From NCBI RefSeq assembly GCF_019112525.1, contig NZ_CP077800.1, forward strand, positions 682,001 through 746,000: a stretch of 64,000 bases of DNA, given 5' to 3'. Positions 1 to 8,859 of the stretch are shown in pieces. A program made the translations under genes and the position numbers. Positions within the stretch are counted from its first letter, which is position 1, and the number at the start of each line of letters is the position of its first letter. Below the pieces are notes generated by a model. That model saw only the letters and a program-made list of their open reading frames with translations, was not told where the DNA came from and made no database searches. Source of the DNA: Modestobacter sp. L9-4 (GTDB taxonomy: Bacteria; Actinomycetota; Actinomycetes; Mycobacteriales; Geodermatophilaceae).

Positions 1-195
1 CACGACCCGGACCCAGTTCCGAACCAGTGACGTCCCCTGCGCAGAACCGCTCCACCAGGTGTCCAGATGATCACGACCGCATCTCTTTCGGCGAGTCATG
101 GTGATCGGGTGCCGGATCGGGAACACGAGGGGCCATCCTGGCGCTGTGCAGGAGGCCGATCCGCAGTCGCGGGTCCGTGCGGTAGAGAGCGAGTG

Positions 196-423
196 ATGAG
201 CCAGATGACGACCCAGACGCTGACGACGACCCCGCCCACCGAAGATCTCGTTCTCCCCTTCCACTGCGACCGTTGCGGCGCCATGGCGAAGGTGCGAGTG
301 GTCCTCCCCAGCGGTAGCGACCTCGTCTTCTGTGGACACCACGCCCGCGAGTACGAGGACAAGCTCCGCGACCTCGCGGCCGACATCATCGAGACCGACG
401 GCGAGGCGCGCGTCGCCTCCTGA
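196..423 (+). CDS. DUF7455-type small zinc-ribbon protein
   Basis: A 75-residue protein of unknown function. It has a C24-x2-C27 pair followed by C46-G-H48-H49, which would make a compact metal-binding ribbon. The pattern matches the actinobacterial DUF7455 family, usually found beside the principal sigma factor gene. An in-frame upstream ATG at 67 exists, but its first 43 residues are low-complexity and unlike the family, so I chose the ATG at 196. That sigA lies just left of the window is an inference from gene order only. Cytoplasmic; no signal or membrane segment seen. Confidence 0.8.
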   Translation: MSQMTTQTLTTTPPTEDLVLPFHCDRCGAMAKVRVVLPSGSDLVFCGHHAREYEDKLRDLAADIIETDGEARVAS

Positions 424-525
424 GCGCGGGGCCTATCGTCGCGCCAGCGATGAAGCCCACACTCGACGAAGCCGCTGACAGCCCGGACCCGCAGCGCGGG
501 GACGGGAGGTCGGCGGCTTCGTCGT

Positions 526-546
526 TCCCGGGACCCGGTCCCGGGA
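526..546. repeat. Perfect palindrome between DUF7455 and vanW genes
   Basis: TCCCGGGACC and GGTCCCGGGA form 10-bp arms around a single C. It ends 23 bases before the chosen ATG of the next gene. It could be a short hairpin ending the upstream transcript or a protein-binding dyad. There is no T-run. Its position argues that translation of the vanW-family gene starts downstream at 570 rather than at the in-frame ATG at 450. Confidence 0.5.
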
Positions 547-569
547 CGCAGCGACCCGGGGAGCGCCCG

Positions 570-2843
570 ATGCCACAGGACCCCTCCGACACCGTGCGCC
601 TCGAGCCGGACGGCACGATCGGCTCGGCCCGCCGCGGCCAGCCGCCGGTGCCCGACGCCTCCCCGTCCGCGCCGGAGGAGACCCAGGTCATCGGGGGCCC
701 GGTCGCCGCGCAGCCCGCCCCGGAGCGGGACGAGGACCAGGACGCCACCCGGCACATCGCCCCCGTCGTCGACGAGACCAGCGCACTGCCCCCCGTCCGC
801 GACGACGGACCGCACGGCCCCGACGCGACCTCGTCCGACCCGCTGCCGTCCGACTCCACGCAGCACATCGCCCCGGTGCCCCCCGTCGCCGACGACACCA
901 CGGCCCTGCCGCCGGTCCCGCGGGACGGCGACGACCCGAGCGGTCCCGGCGGGCCGCCGGACTCCCCCACCGGCGGTGGCGCCGCCTGGTGGCGGCGTCG
1001 GGCGGTGCTCGTGCCGGCCGCCGCCGTGCTCGCCCTGGCCGCCGCCTACGGCGTGGACCTGCTGGTCGCCGGGGACGCCGTGCCGCGCGGCACGGTGGTC
1101 GCCGGGGTGGAGCTCGGCGGGCTGTCCCCCGCGTCCGCCGCCGCCCGGCTGGAGAGCGACCTCGCCCCGCGGGTGGCCGCCGACCGCACCGTGCAGGCCG
1201 GCGACGTCCGCGGCTCCCTGCACCCGGCCAGCGCCGGCCTGGCCCTCGACGTCCCGGCGACCGTGGACGCCGTCGACGACCAGCCGCTGGCGCCGTGGAC
1301 GCGACTAGGCTCGCTGTTCGGCGGCGAGCGCCGCGCCGACCCGGTGCTCACCTCCGACGACGCGGCGCTCACCGCACAGCTGGACCAGCTGGCGACCACC
1401 GTCGACCGGCCCCCGGTCGACGCCTCGATCGAGATCGACGGGACGACGCCGCGGCTGGTCGAGCCGGTCGACGGGCGCGCCCTGGACCGGGCCGGCGCCG
1501 CGCAGGCGCTCACCGCCGCCCTCGTCTCCGGTGCCGACCCGGCCACGCCCGTGGCCCTGCCGGTCACGGTCACCGCCCCGCGGGTGGCCCCGGCGGAGGC
1601 CCAGCGCGTGCTCGACTCCGTGGTCACGCCGGCACTGGCGGCACCGGTGTCGGTGGTCGGCTCCGGCGGTGGCGACCCCGCCGAGCTGCCGGCCAGCGCC
1701 ATCGCGGCCGCACTGACCTTCACCCCGGCCGACGACGGCACGCTCACCGTCGCCCTGGACCCCACTGAGCTGCAGGCCGCGATGGGCGACGACCTCACCG
1801 TCTTCGGCACCCCCGCCCAGGACGCACGGTTCGAGGTCTCCGGTGACACGGTGTCCGTCGTCCCCTCCGTCGACGGGCAGGGCATCGACCCCACCGACCT
1901 CGCCACCCAGCTGCTGCCGGTGCTCGACGACCCGGCCCCGCGCTCGGTGACCGCAGCGCTCGGGCCCGTGCCGGCCGCCTTCACCACCGAGGACGCGCAG
2001 GCGCTCGGCGTCAAGGAGAAGGTCAGCGACTTCACCACCCGCTTCACCAACAGCGCGAGCGGGACGAACATCCGGGTGGTCGCCGAGGAGGTCGACGGGG
2101 CGCTCGTGCGGCCCGGGGAGACCTTCAGCCTGAACGGGTACACCGGCCCGCGGGGCACCGCCCAGGGCTACGTGCCCGCCGCGGTGATCAGCGGCGGCGA
2201 GCTGTCGCAGGCGGTGGGTGGTGGCATCAGCCAGTTCGCCACCACGATGTTCAACGCCGTCTTCTTCGCCGGCCTCGAGGACGTGCACCACAAGCCGCAC
2301 AGCTTCTACATCAGCCGCTACCCCGCCGGCCGCGAGGCGACGGTGTACGAGGGCCAGATCGACCTGCAGTGGCGCAACGACACCGACACCGGCATCTACG
2401 TGCAGACCGAGTGGGTGCCCGGCGCGCTGACGGTGAGCTTCTGGGGCACGAAGCACTACGAGATCGAGTCGGTGAGCAGCGAGCGCCGCAACCTGCGCCA
2501 GCCGGCGGTGCAGGACAAGGTCGACGACGGCAACTGCACGCCCCAGTCCGGCTCGACCGGGTTCGACATCACCGTCACCCGGGTGTTCAAGGACCCCGTC
2601 AGCGGCGCCGAGCTGCGCCGGGAGGACTTCGACACCCACTACGCCGCCGAGGCCGTCATCCGCTGCGTCCCGGCACCGGCCCCCGAGCCCGCCGCACCCG
2701 CTCCCGGTCAGCCGGCTCCCGGTCAGCCCGCTCCCGAGCAGCCCCCGGCGACCAGCGGGGCACCGGCGTCGTCCGCGCCGGCCGGGCGCCGTCCCGGGCA
2801 CCGCACCGGCGCGGACGCCCGCGCCGCCCGGCGCCGGCGCTGA
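570..2843 (+). CDS. VanW-family exported protein with PG-binding-4-like repeats
   Basis: A 757-residue envelope protein. The layout is an acidic, proline-rich cytoplasmic N-terminus, one membrane segment at about residues 142-162 after an Arg-rich stretch, two or more extracytoplasmic domains resembling the PG_binding_4 family, then a VanW domain at about residues 480-640 with the GGGISQ and HKPHSFY stretches typical of the family. A Pro-rich tail has repeated APGQP units. VanW proteins are associated with the cell wall, but their biochemical role is unknown. The ATG at 570 is preceded by GGGGAG at good spacing. An ATG at 450 would add 40 residues and run through a palindrome, so I rejected it. 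Confidence 0.85.
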   Translation: MPQDPSDTVRLEPDGTIGSARRGQPPVPDASPSAPEETQVIGGPVAAQPAPERDEDQDATRHIAPVVDETSALPPVRDDGPHGPDATSSDPLPSDSTQHIAPVPPVADDTTALPPVPRDGDDPSGPGGPPDSPTGGGAAWWRRRAVLVPAAAVLALAAAYGVDLLVAGDAVPRGTVVAGVELGGLSPASAAARLESDLAPRVAADRTVQAGDVRGSLHPASAGLALDVPATVDAVDDQPLAPWTRLGSLFGGERRADPVLTSDDAALTAQLDQLATTVDRPPVDASIEIDGTTPRLVEPVDGRALDRAGAAQALTAALVSGADPATPVALPVTVTAPRVAPAEAQRVLDSVVTPALAAPVSVVGSGGGDPAELPASAIAAALTFTPADDGTLTVALDPTELQAAMGDDLTVFGTPAQDARFEVSGDTVSVVPSVDGQGIDPTDLATQLLPVLDDPAPRSVTAALGPVPAAFTTEDAQALGVKEKVSDFTTRFTNSASGTNIRVVAEEVDGALVRPGETFSLNGYTGPRGTAQGYVPAAVISGGELSQAVGGGISQFATTMFNAVFFAGLEDVHHKPHSFYISRYPAGREATVYEGQIDLQWRNDTDTGIYVQTEWVPGALTVSFWGTKHYEIESVSSERRNLRQPAVQDKVDDGNCTPQSGSTGFDITVTRVFKDPVSGAELRREDFDTHYAAEAVIRCVPAPAPEPAAPAPGQPAPGQPAPEQPPATSGAPASSAPAGRRPGHRTGADARAARRRR

Positions 2844-2917
2844 GGACGGCCCACCCCGAGGAGGCACCGGCCGGGGAGGACGGCGCCGCCGGAGACCCGG
2901 CCGTGCACACTGGGACC

Positions 2918-3955
2918 GTGGCCTCCGCCGTACCCCGCAGCTCGACGGAGCCCGTCGCCCAGTCGCCGCAGGCTCCCCCGCAGACCGGGGAGACCGCTCC
3001 TGCCCCGCGCCGACGGCGGCTGGACCGGCTGCCGGCGCCGGTGCGCGTGCCCCTGCAGGTGCTGGGCAGCAGCGCGGCCAAGGCCTGGCACGACCGCATC
3101 CTGGGCCTGTCGGCCGAGGCCGCCTTCTGGCAGGTGCTGTCGGTGCCACCGCTGCTGATCGGGCTGCTCGGCTCGCTGGGCTACCTCGGCTCCTGGATCG
3201 GCGCGGACACCGTGGCCCAGATCGAGGACCAGCTGGTCACCGCGTCCGCGGAGGCGCTCACCCCCGGGGTCGTCGACACCCTGGTGCGCCCGACGCTGGA
3301 GGACATCCTCGGTTCGGGCCGGCTGGACGTGGTGAGCCTGGGCTTCGTGCTGTCGCTGTGGGCCGGGTCGTCTGCGACCGCGACCTTCCTCAACACGGTC
3401 GTCATCGCCTACGACCAGCGTGACGTCCGCGGCCCCATCCGCACCCGGCTGATGGCGCTGTGGCTGTTCATCGTCGGCCTGGTGCTCGCGGTGCTCACCC
3501 TGCCGCTGCTGGTGCTGGGCCGCACGACGCTGGTGGGGCTGCTCCCGCCGGACTGGCAGGACACCGCGACCCTGCTCGTCAACGCCGTGTACTGGCCGCT
3601 GGTCGTCGTCGGGCTGATCCTGGCGATCACGAGCTTCTACCACGTGATCCTGCCGCGGCGGATCCCCTGGCACCGGCACATGACCGGGGCGGTGTTCGCC
3701 GTGGTCTTCTTCATCGTGGCGGCGGTGGTGCTGCGCGGGTACGTCGCCGACATCCTGACCACGGCCCTGCCCTACGGTGCGCTGGCCGCCCCGATCGCGG
3801 CGCTGCTGTTCTGCTTCCTGCTGGGCATGTCGCTGATCCTGGGCGCCGAGCTCAACGCCACCATCCAGGCCCGCTGGCCCGCCGGGCCGCGCCGACGCGA
3901 ACGCCGCCGGGCGGCCACCAGCGAACTCGAGGCCCGCCAGCTCGGCCTCCGCTGA
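2918..3955 (+). CDS. YihY/virulence factor BrkB family membrane protein
   Basis: A 345-residue integral membrane protein. It has a basic, Pro-rich N-terminus, then about six hydrophobic segments, the LWAGSSATATFLNT stretch and a late GMSLILGAELNA segment, all characteristic of the YihY/BrkB (formerly RNase BN) family. The transport substrate of this family is not established. The GTG at 2918 follows CACACT by only six bases, as in leaderless actinobacterial genes. The GTG at 2903 is an in-frame alternative adding five residues. In mycobacteria a YihY gene sits in the same place between sigA and sigB. A second paralogue lies at 45283-46356. Confidence 0.85.
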   Translation: MASAVPRSSTEPVAQSPQAPPQTGETAPAPRRRRLDRLPAPVRVPLQVLGSSAAKAWHDRILGLSAEAAFWQVLSVPPLLIGLLGSLGYLGSWIGADTVAQIEDQLVTASAEALTPGVVDTLVRPTLEDILGSGRLDVVSLGFVLSLWAGSSATATFLNTVVIAYDQRDVRGPIRTRLMALWLFIVGLVLAVLTLPLLVLGRTTLVGLLPPDWQDTATLLVNAVYWPLVVVGLILAITSFYHVILPRRIPWHRHMTGAVFAVVFFIVAAVVLRGYVADILTTALPYGALAAPIAALLFCFLLGMSLILGAELNATIQARWPAGPRRRERRRAATSELEARQLGLR

Positions 3956-3962
3956 GAAAGGA

Positions 3963-4014
3963 CCCCCGTGCCCCCCGACTCACGCTCCGCGCGAGCCGGG
4001 ACCCTGCACGGGGG
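3963..4014. terminator. Inverted repeat between convergent genes
   Basis: CCCCCGTGC at 3963-3971 pairs with GCACGGGGG at 4006-4014 around a long, GC-rich loop. It lies between the converging YihY and DUF3039 genes. The loop is long for an intrinsic terminator and there is no T-run, so the call is tentative. Confidence 0.35.
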
Positions 4015-4016
4015 CC

Positions 4017-4244
4017 TTACTTCTTGAGCTGGTTGTAGACCTCTGTGCAGGCCGGGCAGACGGGGCTGCCGGGCTTGGGGCTCTTGGTCACCGGGAAGAC
4101 CTCGCCGCACAGCGCCTCGACCATGTTGCCCATGACGGCGCTCTCGGCGATCTTGTTCTTCTTGACGTAGTGGAAGACCTCGTTGGCGTTGCCGGTGTCC
4201 GACTCACGGACGTCGGGACGCTCGAGGATGTCGCTGCTGCTCAC
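4017..4244 (-). CDS. DUF3039 domain protein
   Basis: A 75-residue cytoplasmic protein. The conserved core runs from a FHYVKKNKI stretch to a CGEVF...CPAC arrangement near the C-terminus, which looks like a small zinc-ribbon half-site and matches the actinobacterial DUF3039 family. The function is unknown. The GTG at 4244 was chosen because AGGGAGA lies just upstream and the residues before it do not look like family sequence. A strong hairpin separates it from the DUF3099 gene upstream on the same strand, so it probably has its own promoter in 4245-4328. Confidence 0.85.
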   Translation of the reverse strand: MSSSDILERPDVRESDTGNANEVFHYVKKNKIAESAVMGNMVEALCGEVFPVTKSPKPGSPVCPACTEVYNQLKK

Positions 4245-4328
4245 AGGCTCTCCCTGGATCGGGGTGCGCGACGGTCGCCGGCGGGGCACCGGCCCTCGCT
4301 GCACCGCCGTCCATGATGACAGGGCGCG

Positions 4329-4360
4329 GACCGACCCCGGCGCCCGCGCCGGGGTCGGTC
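4329..4360 (-). terminator. Strong hairpin after the DUF3099 gene
   Basis: GACCGACCCCGGCGC (4329-4343) and its exact complement (4346-4360) give a 15-bp perfect stem with a minimal loop. It sits four bases beyond the stop of the DUF3099 gene, so it is a likely transcription terminator on the minus strand. It lacks a U-tract, as is common in high-GC actinobacteria. Confidence 0.7.
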
Positions 4361-4364
4361 GGGC

Positions 4365-4709
4365 TCACATGTCGATGACGCGGGCCTTGCTGCTGCCGGA
4401 CTCGAGGATGCGGTCGGGCGCGGGCGGGGTGTACCGGTTGACGTCGAGCTTCTTCTTCGGGGGCCGGTCGTTGGCCATGACCACGGCGATCCACGGCAGG
4501 ATCGTGCCGAGGACGGCGAAGACGGCCATCAGCCACAGCGAGTACTGCGCGGTGAGCGCGGCGACGACCAGGCTGGTGCCACGGATGGCCATGGTGATCG
4601 AGTAGCGACGCTTGCGGGCCGCGTGCTGGTCGGCCTGGCTCGGCTCGGCCTCGGTGATGAGCAGCGGCTCGCTGCGGTCGGATCGGCTGGTGAACTGGCT
4701 GGAGGCCAC
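4365..4709 (-). CDS. DUF3099 domain membrane protein
   Basis: A 114-residue protein with an N-terminal LITEAEPSQADQ stretch, a basic RKRRYSI linker and two adjacent hydrophobic segments at about residues 42-82. This is the layout of the DUF3099 family. It is predicted to be a small inner-membrane protein; no activity is known. The GTG at 4709 has AGGAAGG seven bases upstream. It is divergent from the RNB nuclease gene (200-base shared upstream region). Mycobacteria keep a similar gene next to sigB, so the linkage is old. Confidence 0.85.
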   Translation of the reverse strand: MASSQFTSRSDRSEPLLITEAEPSQADQHAARKRRYSITMAIRGTSLVVAALTAQYSLWLMAVFAVLGTILPWIAVVMANDRPPKKKLDVNRYTPPAPDRILESGSSKARVIDM

Positions 4710-4909
4710 GGACGCCCTTCCTGGACCGGGCCGGGGGAAGGGCGGCGGTGGTCGGCTGCGTCGTTCGACCGGCCCCGGAGCCCCCGGCTCCATGTCCCAT
4801 CGTGCCACTCGATCGTGCACCATGCAGCTGCCGGCCAGGTCCGTCCGGGCCGATCACCAGGCCCCCGCACCGGACGCGCGGGATCCCAGCGCTGTGCCAG
4901 GGTGACCGG

Positions 4910-6298
4910 GTGGCTCGCGTGCTGAAGGTCTCCGTCCCGCTCGACTTCGCCGCGGTCCGGGCCGACGCCGGGGTGCCCGAGGTGTTCCCGGCCGAGGTGC
5001 TGGCCGAGGCCGACCGGGTGGCCGCGGCACCGCCGTTGCCCGAGCACGACGCGACCGACCTGCCGCTGGTCACGATCGACCCGCCGGGCGCCCGCGACCT
5101 GGACCAGGCCGTGCACCTGGCCCGCACCGCCGGTGGCTACCGGGTGTCCTACGCGATCGCCGACGTCGGCGCGTTCGTCCCGCTGGGCAGCGCGATCGAC
5201 GGTGAGGCCCGCCGCCGCGGTCAGACCGTCTACTGCCCCGACGGACGGACGCCGCTGCACCCGCCCCAGCTGTCGGAGGGCGCAGCCAGCCTGCTGCCCG
5301 GGCAGCTGCGGCCGGCCGCGCTGTGGACCATCGACCTGGACGCCGAGGGCGAGGTCACCGCCGTGGACCTGCGCCGGGCCCGGGTCCGCAGCCGGGCGCA
5401 GCTGGACTACGTGACCGTGGGCGGACAGGTGCCCCCCGAACTGGAGCTGCTGCCCGAGATCGGCCGGCTGCTGCAGGCGCGCGCCCGCGATCGCGGCGCG
5501 ATCGAGCTGGGCACGCCGTCCCAGGAGGTCGAGCCGGGCCCGGACGGCGGCTGGACGGTCGTGCTGCGCGGCCAGTCCGACGTCGAGGGGTGGAACGCGC
5601 AGATCTCGCTGCTCACCGGCCGCTGCGCGGCCCGGCTGATGCTCGACGGCGGGGTCGGCGTGCTGCGCACGCTGCCGCCGGCCGACCCGGCCTCGGTCGC
5701 GGCGCTGCGCCGGCTGGCGCCCGGCCTGGACGTCGAGTGGCCCGACGGCGCCGGGCCGGGCGACGTCATCGCCGGGCTGGACCCCTCCCGCCCGCGGCAC
5801 GCGGCCTTCCTGGACGCCGCCGCCTCGCTGCTGCGGGGGGCGGCCTACACCGCCTTCGAGGGCACGCCGCCGGCCCAGCCCGGGCACGGTGGCGTCGGCG
5901 CGCCCTACGCGCACGTCACCGCGCCGCTGCGCCGGCTGGTCGACCGGTTCGGCACCGAGGTCTGCCTGGCGCTGGCCGCCGGGCAGCAGCCGTCGGCGCA
6001 GCTGCGCGCCGCGCTCCCGGAGCTGCCCGGCCTGATGGCGGCCTCCGACCGGCGCACCCACGAGGTCGAGCGCGCGGTCGTCGACCTGGTGGAGGCGACC
6101 GTGCTGGACGGCCGGGTCGGCGAGGTCTTCGACGCCGTGGTGCTCGACGCGGAGGACAAGCGCTCCACCGTCGTGCTCACCGAGCTGGCGGTGCAGGCCC
6201 GGTGCGACGGCCGGCTGGTCCCGGGCGAGCGGGTGCAGGTGCGGCTGACCACGGCCGACCCGGCGACCCGAACGGTGCGGTTCGCCCCGGCCGGCTGA
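4910..6298 (+). CDS. RNB-domain (RNase II/R-like) ribonuclease
   Basis: A 462-residue protein with an RNB catalytic domain. The metal site near residue 57 reads IDPPGARDLDQA, with three of the four acidic residues of RNase II/R. The last Asp of the usual DLDDA is Gln here, which I believe is common in this shorter actinobacterial subfamily. The second conserved stretch, YAHVTAPLRRLVDRFG, is present. There are no obvious N-terminal cold-shock domains, and only a short beta-rich C-terminus. It is expected to degrade or trim RNA 3'-5' in the cytoplasm; the substrate is unknown. The GTG at 4910 is the first plausible start. Confidence 0.8.
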   Translation: MARVLKVSVPLDFAAVRADAGVPEVFPAEVLAEADRVAAAPPLPEHDATDLPLVTIDPPGARDLDQAVHLARTAGGYRVSYAIADVGAFVPLGSAIDGEARRRGQTVYCPDGRTPLHPPQLSEGAASLLPGQLRPAALWTIDLDAEGEVTAVDLRRARVRSRAQLDYVTVGGQVPPELELLPEIGRLLQARARDRGAIELGTPSQEVEPGPDGGWTVVLRGQSDVEGWNAQISLLTGRCAARLMLDGGVGVLRTLPPADPASVAALRRLAPGLDVEWPDGAGPGDVIAGLDPSRPRHAAFLDAAASLLRGAAYTAFEGTPPAQPGHGGVGAPYAHVTAPLRRLVDRFGTEVCLALAAGQQPSAQLRAALPELPGLMAASDRRTHEVERAVVDLVEATVLDGRVGEVFDAVVLDAEDKRSTVVLTELAVQARCDGRLVPGERVQVRLTTADPATRTVRFAPAG

Positions 6299-6320
6299 CC
6301 GGCGGGCAGGTCAGCCGGCC
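6289..6320. terminator. Bidirectional terminator spanning both stop codons
   Basis: GGCCGGCTGACC (6289-6300) and GGTCAGCCGGCC (6309-6320) form a perfect 12-bp stem with an 8-base loop. The stem contains the stop codons of the converging RNB and HhH-GPD genes, so one compact hairpin could serve both strands. Confidence 0.65.
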
Positions 6321-6904
6321 TGTTCCGCCTTCTCCGCCTTGGCGGCCTGCTTCGCCGCCTGCTTGGTGGCCCGGACCTCGGCCAGCGAGTCCGGTCCGGT
6401 GATGTCGGCGACCGACCGGCGCGCGCCGTCCTCGCCGTAGGGCCCCGCCGCCTCGCGCCAGCCGTCCGGGGTGACGTCGTACTGCTTGCCCAGCAGCGCC
6501 AGGAAGATCCGCGCCTTCTGGGCACCGAACCCGGGCAGCTCCCCCAGCCGGCGCAGCAGCGTGGCGCCGTCGGGGACGTCCGTCCACAGCGCCTCGGCGC
6601 GGCCGTCGTAGCGGTCGACCAGCAGGCGGGCGAGGTCGCGGGTGCGGCCGGCCATCGAGCCCGGGTAGCGGTGCAGCGCCGGCGGCCCCTGGAAGTGCCG
6701 CTGCAGCTCGTCGGGGTCGGTGTCGGCCAGCCGGGTCGCGGACAGCGTGTCCACGCCGAGCCGGTCGGCCAGCAGGCGCGGCGCGGAGAAGGCCCGCTCC
6801 ATCGGGAACTGCTGGTCCAGCAGCATCCCGATCAGCAGGGCCAGCGGGTCGCGGCCGAGCAGCTCGTCGGCGGCGTCGTCCTGGGCGATGCGGAGGGTCG
6901 GCAC
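6311..6904 (-). CDS. HhH-GPD base-excision repair family protein
   Basis: A 197-residue protein with the MLLDQQFPMERAF start and the hairpin LGELPGFGAQKARIF of the HhH-GPD superfamily (endonuclease III/AlkA-like DNA glycosylases), followed by VTPDGW. No iron-sulfur cysteines are visible. An Ala/Lys-rich tail ends the protein. It probably acts in DNA base repair, but the lesion is unknown and catalysis is not certain. The GTG at 6904 has AGGA about eight bases upstream. Its start lies only 42 bases from that of the divergent dtd gene. Confidence 0.8.
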   Translation of the reverse strand: MPTLRIAQDDAADELLGRDPLALLIGMLLDQQFPMERAFSAPRLLADRLGVDTLSATRLADTDPDELQRHFQGPPALHRYPGSMAGRTRDLARLLVDRYDGRAEALWTDVPDGATLLRRLGELPGFGAQKARIFLALLGKQYDVTPDGWREAAGPYGEDGARRSVADITGPDSLAEVRATKQAAKQAAKAEKAEQAG

Positions 6905-6946
6905 CCCGGAGATCCTGCCGGAGCCGGGTCCGGCCAGGATGGGCCG

Positions 6947-7378
6947 GTGCGTGCGGTGGTGACCCGGGTGAGCCAGGCGTCGGTCACGGTGGACGGCGAG
7001 GTCGTCGGGGAGATCGGCGAGGGGCTGCTCGCCCTGGTCGGGGTCGGGCGCGAGGACGACGCCGACCGGGCCCGCGTGCTGGGCCGCAAGCTGCACGAGC
7101 TGCGGGTCTTCCCCACCGACGACGGCGCCCGCTCGGTCGGTGACCTGGGCCTGCCGGTGCTGGTGGTCAGCCAGTTCACCCTCTACGCCGACACGCGCAA
7201 GGGCCGTCGTCCCTCCTGGGTCGATGCCGCACCCGGCGAGGTGGCCGGACCCCTGGTGGCCGAGGTCGTCGCCGAGCTGGTCCGCCGCGGCACGGCGGTG
7301 CAGACCGGCCGGTTCGGCGCCCGGATGTCGGTGGCGTCGGTGAACGAGGGACCGATGACCCTCCAGCTCGAGGTCTGA
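6947..7378 (+). CDS. dtd: D-aminoacyl-tRNA deacylase
   Basis: A 143-residue protein, the usual length for DTD. It shows the two signature regions: SQFTLYAD, and the Gly-cisPro region NEGPMT near the C-terminus. DTD hydrolyses D-amino acids (and achiral glycine) from mischarged tRNAs in the cytoplasm. The GTG at 6947 has AGGATGG just upstream; longer in-frame versions would read through the divergent gene. The 42-base divergent gap holds mirrored AGGA Shine-Dalgarno sequences, so promoters probably overlap the opposite coding sequence. Confidence 0.93.
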   Translation: MRAVVTRVSQASVTVDGEVVGEIGEGLLALVGVGREDDADRARVLGRKLHELRVFPTDDGARSVGDLGLPVLVVSQFTLYADTRKGRRPSWVDAAPGEVAGPLVAEVVAELVRRGTAVQTGRFGARMSVASVNEGPMTLQLEV

Positions 7379-7509
7379 GCCGCACCAGCACGGCATGTTC
7401 CGGCCCCCGCCGTCCGGGGTATCACAGCGTTGTCATCCGACCACCGGCAGTCGTCAGACCGAGGTGCTCAGCGACACACCTGCTCGTTCGCTGTGAGTTG
7501 GACCCCTCC

Positions 7510-7536
7510 GGAACACCGACCCACCCAGGTCCGTTG
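7510..7536 (+). promoter_or_regulatory. ECF-type (SigE/SigH/SigR-like) promoter of sigB
   Basis: GGAAC at 7510-7514, an 18-base spacer, then GTTG at 7533-7536. This fits the GGAAY-N18-GTT consensus used by SigH/SigE (mycobacteria) and SigR (Streptomyces) ECF factors. It lies about 137 bases upstream of the sigB start, leaving a leader of about 130 bases. In mycobacteria sigB is transcribed from a promoter of this class, which supports the call. Confidence 0.65.
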
Positions 7537-7672
7537 CACACGACGTACCACACGGACAGAACGGCTGGAGAGCCACCCGGCGATCCCGGGTCGAGCCTCC
7601 GACCTCCACCGGGGTGCACCGCACATCGACGACGCGGTGCATCCGGACCCCGAAGCAAGGACGAAGACCATC

Positions 7673-8656
7673 GTGACCGTGCTGCAGTCCTCCCCCACCG
7701 ACACCCTCGAGCTGCGCGCCCCGCGCCGGACGCCGGACACCACTGGCCTGGTGTCGACGGACCTGGTGCGCGTGTACCTCAACACCATCGGCAAGACCGC
7801 ACTGCTGACCGCCGAGCAGGAGGTCGAGCTGGCCAAGCGCATCGAGGCCGGGCTGTACGCCGAGCGTCTGCTCGGCGAGAAGCAGCTCACCCCGGCGGTC
7901 AAGCGCGACTACGGGCTCCTGGCCGCCGACGGCAAGGCCGCCAAGGCCCACCTGCTGGAGGCCAACCTCCGGCTGGTCGTCTCGGTCGCCAAGCGCTACA
8001 CCGGCCACGGCATGACGTTCCTGGACCTCATCCAGGAGGGCAACGTCGGCCTGATCCGCGCGGTCGAGAAGTTCGACTACACCAAGGGCTTCAAGTTCTC
8101 GACCTACGCGACGTGGTGGATCCGCCAGGCCATCACCCGCGCCATGGCCGACTCCGGCCGCACGATCCGGCTGCCCGTCCACCTGGCCGAGCAGGTCAAC
8201 AAGGTCGTGCGCACCCGCCGCCGGATCCACCAGGAGCTGGAGCGGGAGCCCACCGCCGAGGAGCTCGGCCTCGAGCTGGACATGACGCCCGAGCGGATCA
8301 CCGAGCTGCTCGAGTACTCCCGCGACCTGGTCTCCCTCGACCAGACCGTCGGTGCCGACGAGGAGTCCCGGCTCGGTGACTTCATCGAGGACGCCGACGC
8401 CGCGGTCGCCGAGGACGCGGTCGCCTTCCAGATGATGAAGGGCGACGTCCGCACCGTCCTGGGCACCCTGGAGGAGCGCGAGCGCGACGTCGTGATCATG
8501 CGCTTCGGCCTGGACGGCAACCAGCCGCGCACGCTGGAGCAGATCGGCAAGCAGTTCGGTCTCTCCCGCGAGCGGGTGCGCCAGATCGAGCGGGAGACCA
8601 TGAACAAGCTGCGCGACCCGCAGCGCGCCGACGCCCTCCGGGACTACCTGGGATGA
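7673..8656 (+). CDS. sigB: RNA polymerase sigma factor SigB (group 2)
   Basis: A 327-residue sigma-70 protein with region 1.2 ([19 protein letters not shown]), region 2 ([19 protein letters not shown] then [14 protein letters not shown]), region 3, and region 4.2 with the [11 protein letters not shown] helix. It lacks the long region 1.1 of a primary sigma, as expected for group 2 SigB. It directs transcription during stress or slow growth in relatives. The GTG at 7673 follows AAGGACGAAG. It probably lies in the sigA-sigB-ideR neighbourhood known from mycobacteria, with ideR 4.3 kb downstream. An ECF-type promoter lies upstream and a long bidirectional terminator downstream. Confidence 0.93.
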   Translation: MTVLQSSPTDTLELRAPRRTPDTTGLVSTDLVRVYLNTIGKTALLTAEQEVELAKRIEAGLYAERLLGEKQLTPAVKRDYGLLAADGKAAKAHLLEANLRLVVSVAKRYTGHGMTFLDLIQEGNVGLIRAVEKFDYTKGFKFSTYATWWIRQAITRAMADSGRTIRLPVHLAEQVNKVVRTRRRIHQELEREPTAEELGLELDMTPERITELLEYSRDLVSLDQTVGADEESRLGDFIEDADAAVAEDAVAFQMMKGDVRTVLGTLEERERDVVIMRFGLDGNQPRTLEQIGKQFGLSRERVRQIERETMNKLRDPQRADALRDYLG

Positions 8657-8801
8657 GGTCCTGACGGACCTCACCGCGGCCAGGAGCCGTCCCGGCCGGC
8701 GCTGAGCCGCTGGCCGGGATCGCGTCGGGAGCCTCCGGCCCCGCGACATGATCCCGGACCGGCCTGCGGCCGGGGATCCGTACTCGTCCCCGGCTGGGCG
8801 A

Positions 8802-8845
8802 CGAGAAGAGCCCGCCACCTCTGTCGAGGTGACGGGCTCTTCTCG
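8802..8845. terminator. Long bidirectional terminator between sigB and pat-like gene
   Basis: A 20-base arm at 8802-8821 (starting CGAGAAGAGCCCG) pairs with 8826-8845 with one mismatch, across a TGTC loop. It lies between the converging sigB and GNAT/acyl-CoA-ligase genes and could terminate both. Confidence 0.8.
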
Positions 8846-8859
8846 TGGGGCCGGGCGCC

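Noticed and set aside
450-569. Earlier ATG start for the VanW-family gene
   Set aside because: It would translate through a perfect palindrome and has no ribosome site, while 570 has GGGGAG at good spacing.
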